Part shown: in pieces, positions 22,653-34,170 of the stretch | How positions within the stretch are numbered: position 1 is the first letter of the stretch | Layout of the letters: every line of letters begins with the position of its first letter | Origin: Mytilisepta virgata | Taxonomy: Eukaryota; Mollusca; Bivalvia; Mytilida; Mytilidae | Direction: 5' to 3' | Length of the DNA stretch: 64,000 nt | NCBI GenBank assembly: GCA_028015205.1 | Contig: CM051511.1 | Span: 2,666,001-2,730,000, forward strand | Made by a program: the position numbers and the translations under genes | The notes under the pieces: generated by a model | Database searches by the model: none | What the model was told of the DNA's origin: nothing | The model's input: only the letters and a program-made list of their open reading frames with translations

Positions 22653-25232
22653 CTAGAACATGATGCAATAAGGTTCTAATATACTCGCTCTAGACCTAGC
22701 ATTCCATAGATAATTGTGCTCATTAACTGGAACCTTCCATATGTGAATATTAAATTTATTTCCAGCATGAAAATCCATTTTGTTCAAAATAAAATCCATA
22801 AGCTGATTAGAAACAAACCAAAGGTTACCCTCCTCATCTGATGCAAAAGTGTCTGGCCACTGGATGGACTTCATTTCATGTCTGAACAATTGCGTTTGAT
22901 AAGGTATTTCACTTGCTTTGTAGGACTTAACTCCCCTGATCGTTTCAAGATCAATTCTGTAAATCATATATACTTTTGGATAACGGTCCATAATAAATCG
23001 CCTTTTGAGTAGCGTAAATGCCACCAGATAACATTTTCTTCTGACCTATAATAGAAAAATCAGAGAGAGGCGAAAAGAAACATCAAACATCTATTTAATA
23101 CATATATATTAACCTTCATGCTATTTCTCCAATTCTTATTTTTTACGTTGAGTATTGTTGGCTTTTTTTCGCCCAGAAATGGCGACACTGCTAAAATCAG
23201 TTAGATTTTTCTTTTTTGGTTCGGCGTACAGTTTGTCTTAAACAAGTTTGAAAAAAAATTCTATTTCCACCATTGACACGAACTATTTGAAAACGTAAAA
23301 TTCAGGATGGCAGTTGTGTAAGCAACCATCAGCTGGCCATTATTCAACCCGTACACTTCTGATAAATTTGGCTTGGAACCTCAACATCTTCGGTAAAATA
23401 GTGAGGAGAATCCAGGTTCAGTAACTTTTCAACCTTAGGTACAAAATTGACGAGAAAGTGAGAAGGAATCTAGTTTAGTAACCTACATCTTCGGATTTTC
23501 ATACTTTAAATCGTATTAATTTATATTAGGGGAACATCTCTAAACTCCAAACTAGAGGCTCCCATGAGCCTGTATAGCTCACCTGGAAAACATTAACAAA
23601 ATAAATAATGTGACTATATCCATTCTGACTGGCAGTCTGGGACATTAATGTCCAATTGGCTCACTTGTTTTGACAAATTATTTACTGGTTTCAAACAAGA
23701 ATATCTTCTGTGAATTTTCCCATAAGGTCCTATTTTACAATATGTTAAATTCTGGCGGCCATCTCGGATGGCCGCGGGGTCATCTGATACAATTCTACAA
23801 GAGGACTACATAAGGACCATTGCTGCAAAATTTGTTCCAACTGACCAAATGGTTTCAGACAAAAAGATCTTCAAGTAAATTTTCCAAAGGGTCCTATGTT
23901 AAACTATGTTTAGCTCTGGCGGCCATCTTTGATGGCGAGCGGGGTTATCGGATATAATTATGAAAAAGAACCACCTAAGGACCATAGCTGCCAAGTTTTG
24001 TTCCAATTGGCCCAGTGGTTTCAGACAAGAAGATCTTTTAGTAAATTTCAGGATATTAATAGACACCCTTGTATGTATGATTCGACTTTGCCCATTAAAC
24101 AAGTACTGCTTACCAACAAGCTCAACGAAATTATCGAAGTTTCGTCTGTCCCGTAAAACTTTCGTTGGAATTCTGTATAAATTTTTGCTGACTAGGGAAC
24201 AATAGTAAACAAAGTTAAAGTCAAGAGATATGGTTGTGTCGTCTATTGGTGTCGTGGCATTCAATTTAAGGTCATCTTCAAGATCAATTTCAATGTATGG
24301 AGGATTGGAATTCATCGTTGAATCACGGAAGTAATATGATTTACGATTTATGATAAACGACTAATTGAGCGGGACTTCCTGCATCGGATATATAAGCAAA
24401 TTTTGCTTGGCCGTTTACATAGTCTAACACAATGTCATTAAGGGTGTTCGCTGCTCAGTTTCAAAATAACAAGCTTTTCATAACACTGGTAAATATTGAT
24501 AGGGGATTAATAAAGGAACTAAAAGAGCAAAAAAATTATAAGTCCATGTCCTTGTTTTCGAGATATAAGCAATTGAAAATTTGGCGGGAAAAAATATGCT
24601 CTCTTGATTTTACATAACTTTATCATTGACAAGTTTTATTTCTCAAAAACCATTAAATGATAACAAAGATTTTATAAGATTTTTATATACAAATTGCTTA
24701 TTATTCTGCATGCAAAAGATTTATGAAAAGAAAAATGGGTGTTATAGGGGGGAAAATAATTTATGGCATTCAAATGGATAAAACCAGACGATTCTGAACA
24801 TCTGACAAAAATTCAAATACATTACTAGCGAACATCCTTAAGGAAATTTCCAGTTTTAGACACCTTGATTGCTCGAAATGTGTGTCTTCTTATTGTAAAC
24901 TTGGAACTAATATCAATGATGACGATTTTTGGACTGCACCTTGAAATTTTCCAGTTATGAAAGGGTTCCAGTAAAGTGACATCATTGTGATCCGTAATCA
25001 CTTCGTTGAGAGTTGATGGAATACCACGCCGCCATCTTGGAACAGTCACAAAAACACGTACCTTGTATACTTTGCTACAGCTAACTGAATTCTATTGGTC
25101 CTGACTACTTTCCCAATTGTAATCTAGTGCTGTCCATTTATAAACAAATTTGGCACCATCTCCTTTGCTAAACAAGTTTGCATCCGTATGCCTTAATAAA
25201 ACAGAAATCACAACCAACAAACCATATGTCAT
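22653..25232 (-). pseudogene. Yellow/MRJP-family pseudogene (copy C)
   Basis: This is a relative of the two intact genes upstream on the same strand. From the ATG at 25232 it reads a signal-like start and FVYKWTALDYNW, then a premature stop at about 25097. After a deletion it continues with VFVTVPRWRRGIPSTLNEV. A second deletion removes the block that holds YMWIIDTG in the intact genes, and PKIVIIDI follows. A MITE splits NFL/ND. Then come VLDYVNGQAKFAYISDAG, two stops near 24340, and YYCSLVSKNLYRIPT up to a conserved donor at 24114. Exon 2 starts at 23045 (GGIYATQKAIYYGPLSK), has a frameshift near 22980 and continues through QWPDTFASDEEGNLWFVSN to a stop at 22653. The intron carries AGCTCACCTGG-type repeat sequence (about 23550-24000). 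Confidence 0.9.
24442..24837. mobile_element. piggyBac-like MITE (TTAA target) inserted in the yellow pseudogene
   Basis: TTAA flanks it at 24438-24441 and 24838-24841. The ends match as short inverted repeats: GGGTGTTCGCT on the left and GGATGTTCGCT read inward on the right. It is 396 bp long and non-coding. Taking out the element and one TTAA rejoins the host reading frame through NFLNDIVLDY, which corresponds to NFLNDLVIDY in the intact genes, so the insertion boundaries are exact. A TTAA duplication is typical of piggyBac-group transposons. Confidence 0.88.
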
Positions 25233-25249
25233 CTTCGGTGTACCGCTAA

Positions 25250-26220
25250 GGCACGCCGTTGTTATATTTATTCAATTTCGAGATATCTTATTTAGTTAAA
25301 TAAGATATCTTATAAACTAATTGAGATATCTTAATAATAAAATGAGATATCTTATATATTAAATAAGATATCTGATTTATTAAATAAGATATCTTATACA
25401 TTAAATAAGATATCTTATTATAATGTTTATAAAGATATCTTATTAAATATATAAGATATCTTATTTAAAATATAAGATATCTCTATTAATTTATAAGATA
25501 TCTTATTAACTATATAAGATATCTTTTATATGGTTAATAATAGAGATATCTTATTTACTTAATAAAATATCTTATAAACTAAATGAGATATCTTATTAAC
25601 TAATAGAGATATCTTATAAACTTACAGAGATATCTTATTAACTTATAGAGATATCTTATTTAACTGGTTATAAAGATATCTTATTAAATATATAAGATAT
25701 CTCTATAAGTTAATAAGATATCTCTAGTAGTTTATAGATATCTTATAAACTTTATAAGATATCTTATAAAGTATGTGTTTAAAAGATATCTTTATAAAGA
25801 AGTAAGATACTTTATATACATTATAAGATATCTTATTAACTAATAGAGATATCTTATTAACTTATAGAGATATCTTTTAAATAGTTCATAATAGAGATAT
25901 CTTATTTATTTCATAAGATATCTTATAAAATAAATGAGATATCTTATTAACTAATAGAGATATCTTATAAACTTATAGAGATATCTTATTAAATTATAGA
26001 GATATCTTATTTAACTGGTTTATAAGATATCTTATAAACTTTATAAGATATCTAATAAAGTATGTGTTTAAAAGATGTCTTTATAAAGAAGTAAGATACT
26101 TTATAAGATATTTTATTAACTAATAGAGATATCTTATTAACTTATAGAGATATCTTATAAAAATTGTTAAATAAATAAGATATCTTGGAATTTGAATAAA
26201 TATAAAAACGGCGTGCCACA
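25250..26220. mobile_element. 971-bp TIR element made of GATATC palindrome arrays
   Basis: A 9-bp target duplication, TACCGCTAA, is at 25241-25249 and 26221-26229. The TIRs are about 45 bp: the left begins GGCACGCCGTTGTTATATTT, and the right is its reverse complement with few changes and three extra outer bases. The inside is about 900 bp of near-repeats of AGATATCTTAT with roughly 37 GATATC sites (hand count), and a longer unit with GTATGTGTTTAAAAGAT occurs twice (about 25771 and 26061). It is non-coding. The 9-bp duplication suggests a Mutator-like element. It sits 17 bp upstream of the ATG of yellow copy C. Confidence 0.9.
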
Positions 26221-26229
26221 TACCGCTAA

Positions 26230-27454
26230 TGCAAAATAAAGAAAATAAACTTTAGATACTATTTGTTTTATTTATCTCATCCATGAGCGATAATTAAAAT
26301 GAAAACCTTTTGAGATGACTGGGTATTTACGCTGAAGTTAAGATTCAGAATGATACATCGAGTCAAAAAGTATGTCTGAAATATCATCAAGAATATTTAG
26401 GAGTTACGTATGCAGTTGTTTTGTTTCGTCATGTTTTCTGTTACTAGTATTGGATATGATTTATCTCAATCGAAGCTTTATACGAAGACTGATACATACG
26501 ATTCACAAGTCACATCAAAAGGGTGAAATTTTATGTACTACGTAAAAACAGTTCAATATACATATACATAAACCTTTTATAAAAGTAAAATCTAGAATCG
26601 TTAATATGTGACCATCTGAACATTATCATTTGCCAGTTTTATATATCGACTGAACTCTGACCACGTAGTCACAGTCTATTATGAAAAGGCATTTTTAACG
26701 TCAGAGAAATCTCGCACTATTTGAAAGCCTCAAATTGATTTGTCATAATACCAGCTAGCAGAAACACGTGGGAGTTCACAATACAAGTGCATTAGTTTTG
26801 TGTTGTCCTTCTCTGATTATGTTTGGTTTGCTATGAGTTGTTTTACTCCTTTGGATGTGTCTGTATAGTGTTTGTTTGCTATATTAGTATTTTCACGAAT
26901 TCGCCTTATCTTTAGAGTTTTGTCTTGTGGAATTTACCCACTGTTTTATTGCCTCGGTGTTATTTTTCCAATATCCCTCAAACTAAGGGCTTTTTTAAAT
27001 ACGGTTAACATGTCTATTCACTACGGATAGGACTGAACCATGGCATCGCTTAGAATAAAAGTTCGAAATATCGGCAAAAGAATACCGAAGCGACAAAACA
27101 GTTGGAAACGTCCACAAAATCGCGTAATCCAAGGAAAAGAGTCATGCAGTAGAATGGAACACAACAAACATACGCCACAAGGATATATTTACAATTGTAT
27201 AACTAAAATAATAAAATACGAATAGTAAACTAAGCACAACTAGACCAAGACAACACCGAAACTAAAGCACTAGCAATATGAACTCCAATTGAAAACCGGG
27301 AGGGTAAGCATGACCTGCTACATTCACGGCACCCGCCACATTGCCAGCGAGTAAAAGCCAGTAAAGTGACACGGTATATATATATAAAACATTGTAGAAA
27401 TATCATCTGGCATTTTACCGCTATTTTTTATTTTACAATAAAACAAAGATGTTA
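26230..27454. other. Spacer between yellow copies C and B
   Basis: No gene is supported. At about 27230-27390 is a dispersed repeat also seen at 44560-44760; both contain AAAACCGGG, a GTAAGCA step and ACCCGCCA. On the minus strand the last ~70 bases before 27455 hold the copy B 3' UTR with an AATAAA-type poly(A) signal near 27430. Confidence 0.45.
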
Positions 27455-30067
27455 TTATAGCAAAACCAGCATGCCACATAAGAAAAACTTCACCCAATCA
27501 AATTGAAATGGAAAGGATTGACGAGAAGCAGAGTTTGACTGATTAGTTCTAAACTTCGCATTCCATAAGTAGCCAGATTCGTCTATATCTACTTTCCATA
27601 TATACACATTTGGCCCACTACCCTCGTTAAAATTCATTTTGTTTGTGAAAAATCGTACCAGTTTGTTAGCAACAAACCAAAGATTTCCATCATCGTCGAT
27701 AGAAAGAGTATCCACCCACTCCAGCGATTCCCGCGATCGGTTAAATAATGGTTGCTGATCTCGTTCAAAGTTGGTGATCCTCTGAACATTCTTATATTGA
27801 TGTCGGTATACCATATTGTTCTCTAAATCGCCGTAGTAAAGAGCGCTTTGACTGAAAACCATGCCGTCAGTGTAAGATACTTTTGTTCCTGTACATAAAA
27901 ATATACTTATAGTATTATTATGTGCATGAATATAGAATTCAGTTTTGAAATATTTCAAATGAAGATTCTATATACCTTCAGCATTTAGTAAATATACATG
28001 TGATAGAAAAGTAAAGTTAGCAGGGAAATGTAAAAATATTTAAAAAATGAAAAGGTATTAACCGTCTTCTTTATCTAATTGATGGCTTACTAATTAGTAA
28101 ATTTATCCTGAAAACTTTGACATCACAGAAAAGATATTTGCGCTTGCATTAGATGACTCGATTTCCTCGACTGACCAAAAGCCTTAATCACAAAATGTCT
28201 TGGAAGTAAAAATGATAACTTAAGAAGTTATAATTATTCGAACGAATTTTGTGAACAAACCTCGTGCATGTGCAAGATTCTATTGTTTAACCCATTCAAA
28301 AATGGAAAATGGAAGTTCATGATGAATTTTCTACCGATATGTTCATGGAAATATTTAAGAAATAATTTATTTCTGTCATATTTTATTGTTATTTACATAT
28401 GGGTAGGCATTATATTCATGAGATTTAACCCCTCGCTAATATGGGTAGGCATTATATTCATGAATATTTAACCCCGAGCGATAGCGAGGGGTTAAATCTC
28501 ATGAATATAATGCCTACCCATATGTAAATAACAATAAAATATGACAGAAATAAATTATTTCGATTCTAATAGGACATTACGGTAATTTTTATACTGGTAA
28601 ATACGGTATAGATGTGTGATTATCAAGTGGCTGTTCCAACTTCCCAGAATCCAACGACTCAATGATGTATTGATTAACAGAGTTCTGGGGTCTATAGTAA
28701 TTAATAATTTTGTAGTAACTGCCCTCATGTTCAACTTTAAGTCCAATTTTCAACGGCGTATTCCCTACAGCGACCATTGCAGACGACAATTCTAATGTGC
28801 TTTTACGTGGGGGTATGCTGGAACAGCCACAACAATGTTGTGGAAAAGGTCACGGACATTGAAAATATCACATTTTAATATTACACATTTATGTTTTTAG
28901 CTTTAAGATTATAAGAGTAGGCTTTTATTCGACGCTAACGCTTAAATTTTCATAAGAATATTGCTCAAATGAAAGTTATGTAGGAAATGTTGAATGGCAT
29001 CATTGCGCAAGTGCTAACTATATTTTATTGTTGTTTACGTATAGTTTTATTTATATAGCGAATGCAGGGCGTCATATTAGAATTACTCATTATATATAGA
29101 TAGAAGAAGCACTCGAATGCTGTAAATATGCACAGGTTAACGTTTATAGGATGAAACTGTCGATTTTTTTTAAGAAAAAGAACTTACCAACAAGCTGAAC
29201 TGAAGTACTGAAATTTCCTTTAGTTCTGAGAATTTCTGTTGGAATCCGATAAAGGATTTTATCAGCTAACGTGCAATAATAAACATACTGAAAATCAGGA
29301 GACATTGCTATTCCATCTATAGGTACAGACATGTTACGGCTGATGTTTTTGTCAACAACTATTGTAGCAATACCAGAAGAAGACATCGAAGAGTGTTGAT
29401 AAAAGTAAGATTTATTTTTTTCAAAGTCATAAACGATCATTTTCGGATTTTTACCTGCGTCTGTAATATACGCATACCTAGCTTTACCATTCACATAGTC
29501 TATAACTAAGTCATTTAAGAAATTGTTACTTCTTGACACGACACATTCAGGAAAAATATGTTTTCTAACAATTTTTCTAGTGACAATATCAATGATGACA
29601 ATTTTAGGGCGACATCTAGAGGTTCCACCTGATACACTAAATGTGTTGGTTTTTCCTGTATCAATAATCCACATATATCCAGTATTTGGATCAACTTCCA
29701 TACTCTGGACATACTGGAATGCGTCACAGTTCCCAACCCTCTGCATATTCCAATCAGGGAAAGGTCTCAAAACTGGCTCATTTTTCCTATTTTTTACCAC
29801 TTCGTTCAAGGTTGAAGGAATCCCGTCTCTCCATCTGGGAACAGTTACATACACGCGATCTCTGTAAACTTTGATCCCAGTTATGATGTTGTTTTTAACA
29901 ATAAAAGATCCGTTTTTAATAAACTTTTGTTTGTCGTCATTTTCAATCCACTCGTACTCCAACGTCGTCCATTTGTAAATGACGTTAGCTCCATTTTCTT
30001 CGTCCAAACGTTTTGCATGTAAACAAAAGGTTTGTAGGAGTACAAAAACACACACAAGAAGGACCAT
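27455..30067 (-). CDS. Yellow/MRJP-family secreted protein, copy B
   Basis: Exon 1 is 30067..29188 (880 nt), with donor TTG|GTAAGT. Exon 2 is 27888..27455, with acceptor TACAG. The intron is phase 1 and about 1.3 kb. The product is 437 aa. The chosen ATG begins a signal peptide, MVLLVCVFVLLQTFCLHA; an upstream in-frame ATG at 30163 would bury it. Family blocks, in order: YKWTTLEYEW, VTVPRWRDGIPSTLNEV, CDAFQYVQSMEVDP, YMWIIDTG, CRPKIVIIDIVT, NDLVIDYVNG, AYITDAG, DGIAMSPDFQYVYY; in exon 2, DTLSIDDDGNLWFVANKL. The hydrophobic C-terminus (KFFLCGMLVLLL) could be a membrane or GPI signal. Arthropod relatives act in pigmentation or as royal jelly proteins; the role here is unknown. The intron holds a large inverted repeat at 28359-28561. 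Confidence 0.93.
28359..28561. repeat. Perfect 80-bp inverted repeat with 43-nt loop in the copy B intron
   Basis: Arms 28359-28438 and 28482-28561 are exact reverse complements over 80 bp. The loop contains a second, partial direct copy of the arm (ATATGGGTAGGCATTATATT and beyond). A transcript of the intron would form a long hairpin. It may be a foldback element, a recent inverted duplication or an assembly artefact. Confidence 0.9.
28589..28804 (-). CDS. Orphan reading frame inside the copy B intron
   Basis: The open frame has no known motif. Its peptide is not low-complexity (NTPLKIGLKVEHEGSYYKII, then ESLDSGKLEQPLDN). It is open upstream of the first ATG to a possible acceptor near 28822 (CTGTTCCAG). 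It may be a captured fragment of a gene or mobile element next to the foldback repeat, or chance. Confidence 0.2.
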   Translation of the reverse strand, partial: KSTLELSSAMVAVGNTPLKIGLKVEHEGSYYKIINYYRPQNSVNQYIIESLDSGKLEQPLDNHTSIPYLPV

Positions 30068-30262
30068 AGTGTAGACGGTACGTTTTATTGTCGCTAAGAT
30101 ATACATATATAATCTAAATATGAACTGAATATTTTTGTAAAGTAAACATCTACTACTGGACAACAGAAATATAAACCTCGGAGGACACGTAACATGTCAA
30201 TGTATCTAAGAGGAAAATTTCGGAGGAATTCAGAATATGTGTTGTGCATCTCTCTGTATCAC
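30068..30262 (-). promoter_or_regulatory. Upstream flank of yellow copy B, conserved with copy A
   Basis: The flank aligns with the copy A flank over about 170 bp. Shared blocks include GTCCAGTAG (30153-30161), ATTTTCCTC near 30215 and ACGTGTCCT near 30188. A TATA-like ATATAT stretch lies about 40 bp before the ATG. The duplication therefore included the proximal promoter. Confidence 0.55.
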
Positions 30263-30350
30263 GATGTGCATTACACATCTATAGGCAATTACTTTTATGT
30301 GAAGTACTTGCGGACTGGTTGATAATTTCAGTTGTTTAAAGATGGATGGA

Positions 30351-31274
30351 TAGTCCAGTCAAACTAAGTTATTACCTCAAACTAATTGCAACAGAAAATG
30401 TTTTAGTTCTAATCTATAGCATTAAGCCCCAGATATACACAGAAAAAAGCCCCACAAAATCTAACTTGAGGAAAACTCAAATTCAGCATTTTTAACATTG
30501 GAAAGGGGAGATAACTCCACAAAAATCAGTCTTTTTTTGTCAGTTTTTGGTTGATTTTCTTAAAATTCATGTAAAGTATGATACTTTGATGGGGTTATAA
30601 GTTCGTATTTGACTATATTATATAATCTTCTGCTCATGAAATGTACAAAACGGAAGTGTTATGGGTATTTTTATTTCTTTTTGCACATTTTCCATTTAAG
30701 AAATTGCAAATTTGTGGCTTTGTGACCATTTTGAAAAAATAATGTGAAAATTTGGTATTGTTTATATCTGTAAATTATATTTGTTCAGCATCTACCTTGT
30801 TTAAAGAAACTTTAAACCACAAAAAGAAGAATATATGCTTAATCATTTTTATTAAATTTGAGATTCTTTACCTTGACATGTTGAAAAATTTAATAAATGG
30901 TCAACTTATGAATTACGGAATCTAGGTTGTAGCTTGATAAAAGATATGAAAACACCTTTAGAGTTGTTTGTTATACTCTAAAGACGGCTAAAATATGAAG
31001 ACTCAATACATTCTGCTGAATAGAAGCGGTAAAGTTATAATTTTGTATCAATTTTTATTGATATTTCTGCTTTTTTGCAGAGTTATCTCCCATTTTCAAT
31101 GCAAATCTCCATAGGAATTTTAAAATCGTGATTTTTTAGTCTTCCTCAAGTTAGATTTTGTTGGACTTTTTTCTGTGTATATTTGGGGTATAGTGCTAAA
31201 GATTAAAACTTAAAAATCTTCTTTTGCAATTACTTTAAGGTTAGGGTCAAATTTATGCTAGAATGACTGGACTA
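30351..31274. mobile_element. hAT-like non-autonomous element with long TIRs
   Basis: The outer ends are TAGTCCAGTCA and its reverse complement. The inverted similarity runs about 150 bp inward, with a near-identical block holding ATATACACAGAAAAAAG and CAAAATCTAACTTGAGGAA (30430-30475 and 31142-31190). GGATGGA flanks both ends (30344-30350 and 31275-31281), a 7-8 bp duplication. The length is 924 bp and no reading frame is supported. It abuts the 3' tail of the SINE at 31275-31602, whose repetitive tail may supply the flanking match. Confidence 0.75.
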
Positions 31275-31602
31275 GGATGGATGAATTATTGTTTAACGTC
31301 CAGTGTCAACCAGGTGCACATCAGGACGAGAACATGTTGATATGACAATGAATATGATCCCTGCTTTGTACTAGACCGACACGCTAAGTCGGATTTTTAA
31401 TGTGCTAGCTCACGAGGTAACTGTCCGCAGGAAGATTTATCACCTCACTCGGACACATTATACTGACTCCGAGCCGACCAGTGTTTGCTCTTACTCCTAG
31501 ATGCCGCGTGCTTGACGGAGAAGCAACAAATACCAATTTTAATGTCTTTGGTTTGACCCGGCCGGGGATCGAACCCGCGACCTTCCGCACTCGGGAGTTG
31601 TT
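31275..31602 (-). mobile_element. tRNA-derived SINE, minus orientation, 5' truncated
   Basis: Read on the minus strand it has a tRNA B box (GGTCGCGGGTTCGATCCCC) near 31575, then a body with AAAGACATTAAAATTGGTAT and a 3' module with TTGTCATATCAACATGTTCT, ending in TTAAACAATAATTCATCC. The A-box part of the tRNA head is missing. The 3' module is shared with the SINE at 39325. From memory of the families, this matches widespread bivalve SINEs (V-SINE or MetaSINE type); the exact family needs a database search. Confidence 0.8.
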
Positions 31603-32629
31603 TAAAGGAATACTATAAATAGAGGTTCCTCCATTGATTTATTTTTTCTGAAATTTTAATATATGGTACATGTTGGGTTTTTTCTGTTCAGACTGCAACT
31701 TCCTAACTAGGTTTTAAGATTCTTCATGTTGATTTTGATGAATTTGCACAAAAACCCTTACTTTTTTATGTTAAGTTGACGAAAATATTGCATAACTTTT
31801 GATGACAAAAAACACTAGTTTTAAAAATGTTCCAACATAGAATGAACTTTAGTAGTGAAGATCAATAAACTAATTTCTTCGTTGTATAGAAAGTAGAAAA
31901 AAATCCTTCCTCTAATAATCTCGACTACTATTTGCGAAATGAAAAAGAAGTGTGGATCCATTTTCTCATTATAGGGATATTTAAGAATCTCAGGTTACTC
32001 TTAAATACATGTATCTCTATAATAAGCAAATAGATCCTCACTTTTCCCTTTCACAAATACATGATTATACTACCACATCTTTATCGCTGGAATATTCTGT
32101 GATACATATTCTGATACACAAGATAAGCATATTTAGGTCGAAAATGCTGAAAGCCAAAACAATAAGAGCAGGTTGAATTGCAAAAATGACCAAAGGGGGT
32201 AAACCAAAACAGGACAGAGCTATGCACGATGGGCCTACTCCTTTTTTCTACAAATTTAACAATCTTATAATGGCTTTTTTTATCATTAACATTTTGGGCA
32301 TTTGTTTCGGTTTTCAACAATATTTGCTTTGAGCACAACTGATGAGTCCAATCCTACAAAATATCAATATCATGTGCATGAAAACTTGCAACATAGAATA
32401 TTTATTATATAAAAAAAAGGTGATAATAAAATATGCATGCAGTCTAATGCCTTGGTAATTTCCAGAATTAATCATTCTCGAAGGTTTTAGAGAATTTAAG
32501 ATGCACGTTCTCAACTGTTAATTTTTGCACATCTATTTAAACTAATTCAGTCATTATCTAGTAAAAATGTCTGGGATCAAAGGATCTCAAATATAAGACA
32601 ATGCAAACAATTCTCATTCTTTTGTAACT
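31603..32629. other. Spacer downstream of yellow copy A
   Basis: AT-rich sequence. A dispersed repeat remnant near 32140-32240 resembles parts of 12440-12560 and 15290. It includes the 3' UTR of copy A on the minus strand; no canonical AATAAA is seen close to its stop. Confidence 0.4.
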
Positions 32630-34170
32630 TTAATTATATAGCAAAACAAACATGCCACATATAAAAACCTTCAGCCAAACAAATGTATATGGCACAGCTT
32701 GCTGAGAAGCAGAATTTGACTGATCAGTACGAATTGTGGCATTCCATAAGTAGCCAGGTTCGTCAATAACTATTTTCCATATATACATGTTTGGACCACT
32801 ACTCTCACTGAAATTCATTTTGCCTGTAAAAAATCGTACTAGTTTATTAGTAACAAACCAAAGATTTGCATCATTGTCGATAGAAAGAGTATCCACCCAC
32901 TCCAGCGATTCATGTGATCGGTTAAATAAGGGTTGCTGATCTCGTTCAAAGGTTGTGACCCTCTGAACATTCTTATACTGATGTCTATATACCATATTGT
33001 TCTGTAAATCTCCGTAGTACAGAGCCTTTTGACTGAATATTATGCCACCACTGTATGCTATCTTCTTTCCTGTATAAAATACTCATCTCATACAGTAATC
33101 GAATATACAAAATATATACAATACATGCAATATATATATATAAACTGGTAAAACTTCTATATAAAATATATGTGATCTCTCTTGTGCAAAGGTCAGTGCT
33201 TAGATGGTTTTGGTCCAAAGGACAGTCATAAAGGTTTTACAGAGTGACATTGAAGTCATAGATAACGCCAACTTTAAGAAAATAACTTACCAACAAACTG
33301 AACTGAGTTATTGAAATTCCCTTTAGTTCTGAGAATTTCTGTTGGAATCCGATGAAGATTTTTATCAGCTAACGTGCAATAATAAACATACTGAAAATCA
33401 GGAGACATTGCAATGCCGTCTATAGGTACAGACAGATTGAGACTGGTGTTTCTTTCAACAGCAATTGTTGCATGACCAGAAGGAGACATCGACGAGTGTT
33501 GAAAAAAGTAAGATGTGTTTTCCTCAAAGTCATAACCGATCAATTTCGGATTTTTACCCGCATCTGTAATATACGCAAACCTAGCTTTACCATTCACATA
33601 GTCTATAACTAAGTCATTTAAGAAATTGTTACTTCGTGACACGACATCTTCAGAGAAAATGTGCTTTCGAAGAATTTGTCTAGTGACAATATCAATGATG
33701 ACAATTTTAGGGCGACATCTAGAGGTTCCACCAGATACACTAAATGTGTTGGTTCTTCCTGTATCAATAATCCACATGTATCCAGTATTTGGATCAACTT
33801 CCATACTCTGGACATACTGGAATGCGTCACAATTTCCAACTTTCTGCATATTCCAATTTGGGAAAGGTCTCAAAATTTGTTTATTATTTCCAATTTTGGC
33901 CACTTCGTTCAAGGTCGAAGGAATCCCTTCTTTCCATCTGGGAACAGTTACATAAACACGATTTCTGAAAACTTTGATGCCAGCAATGATATTGTTTTCA
34001 ATAATAAAAGATCCGTTTTCAATGAATTTTTGTCGATCGTCATTTTCAGTCCACTCGTACTCTAATGTCGTCCATTTGTAAATGACGTTAGCACCATTCC
34101 CTTCATCAAAACGTTCTGCTTTTGTACAAAAAGCCAGAAGTAGAAGAAACGTACATGTAAGAAGTACCAT
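32630..34170 (-). CDS. Yellow/MRJP-family secreted protein, copy A
   Basis: Exon 1 is 34170..33291 (880 nt) with donor TTG|GTAAGT. Exon 2 is 33069..32630 with acceptor TACAG. The intron is phase 1, 221 bp, and at the same position as in copy B. The product is 439 aa. The start ATG opens a signal peptide, MVLLTCTFLLLLAFCTKA; an upstream in-frame ATG at 34239 is less likely. The same ordered family blocks as copy B are present (VTVPRWKEGIPSTLNEV, YMWIIDTG, CRPKIVIIDIVT, DGIAMSPDFQYVYY; exon 2 DTLSIDNDANLWFVTNKL). N-glycosylation sequons include NGS and NTS. The C-terminal hydrophobic end is FICGMFVLLYN. There are no stops or frameshifts, and most differences from copy B look conservative. The function in this organism is unknown. 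Confidence 0.94.

Noticed and set aside
22653..25232. Copy C as a functional third yellow gene with extra introns
   Set aside because: It has in-frame stops, a frameshift in exon 2, loss of the block containing YMWIIDTG and a transposon insertion with a direct target duplication; extra introns would not explain these.
25260..26190. GATATC array considered as a CRISPR-like array or satellite
   Set aside because: Spacing is irregular with no unique spacers, and the block has TIRs and a target duplication, so it is a mobile element in a eukaryotic genome.
29523..29867. Long plus-strand open frames opposite yellow exon 1 in copy B (and 33626-34065 in copy A)
   Set aside because: They lie exactly antisense to conserved coding blocks and give no recognisable protein; they are shadows of the real minus-strand exons.
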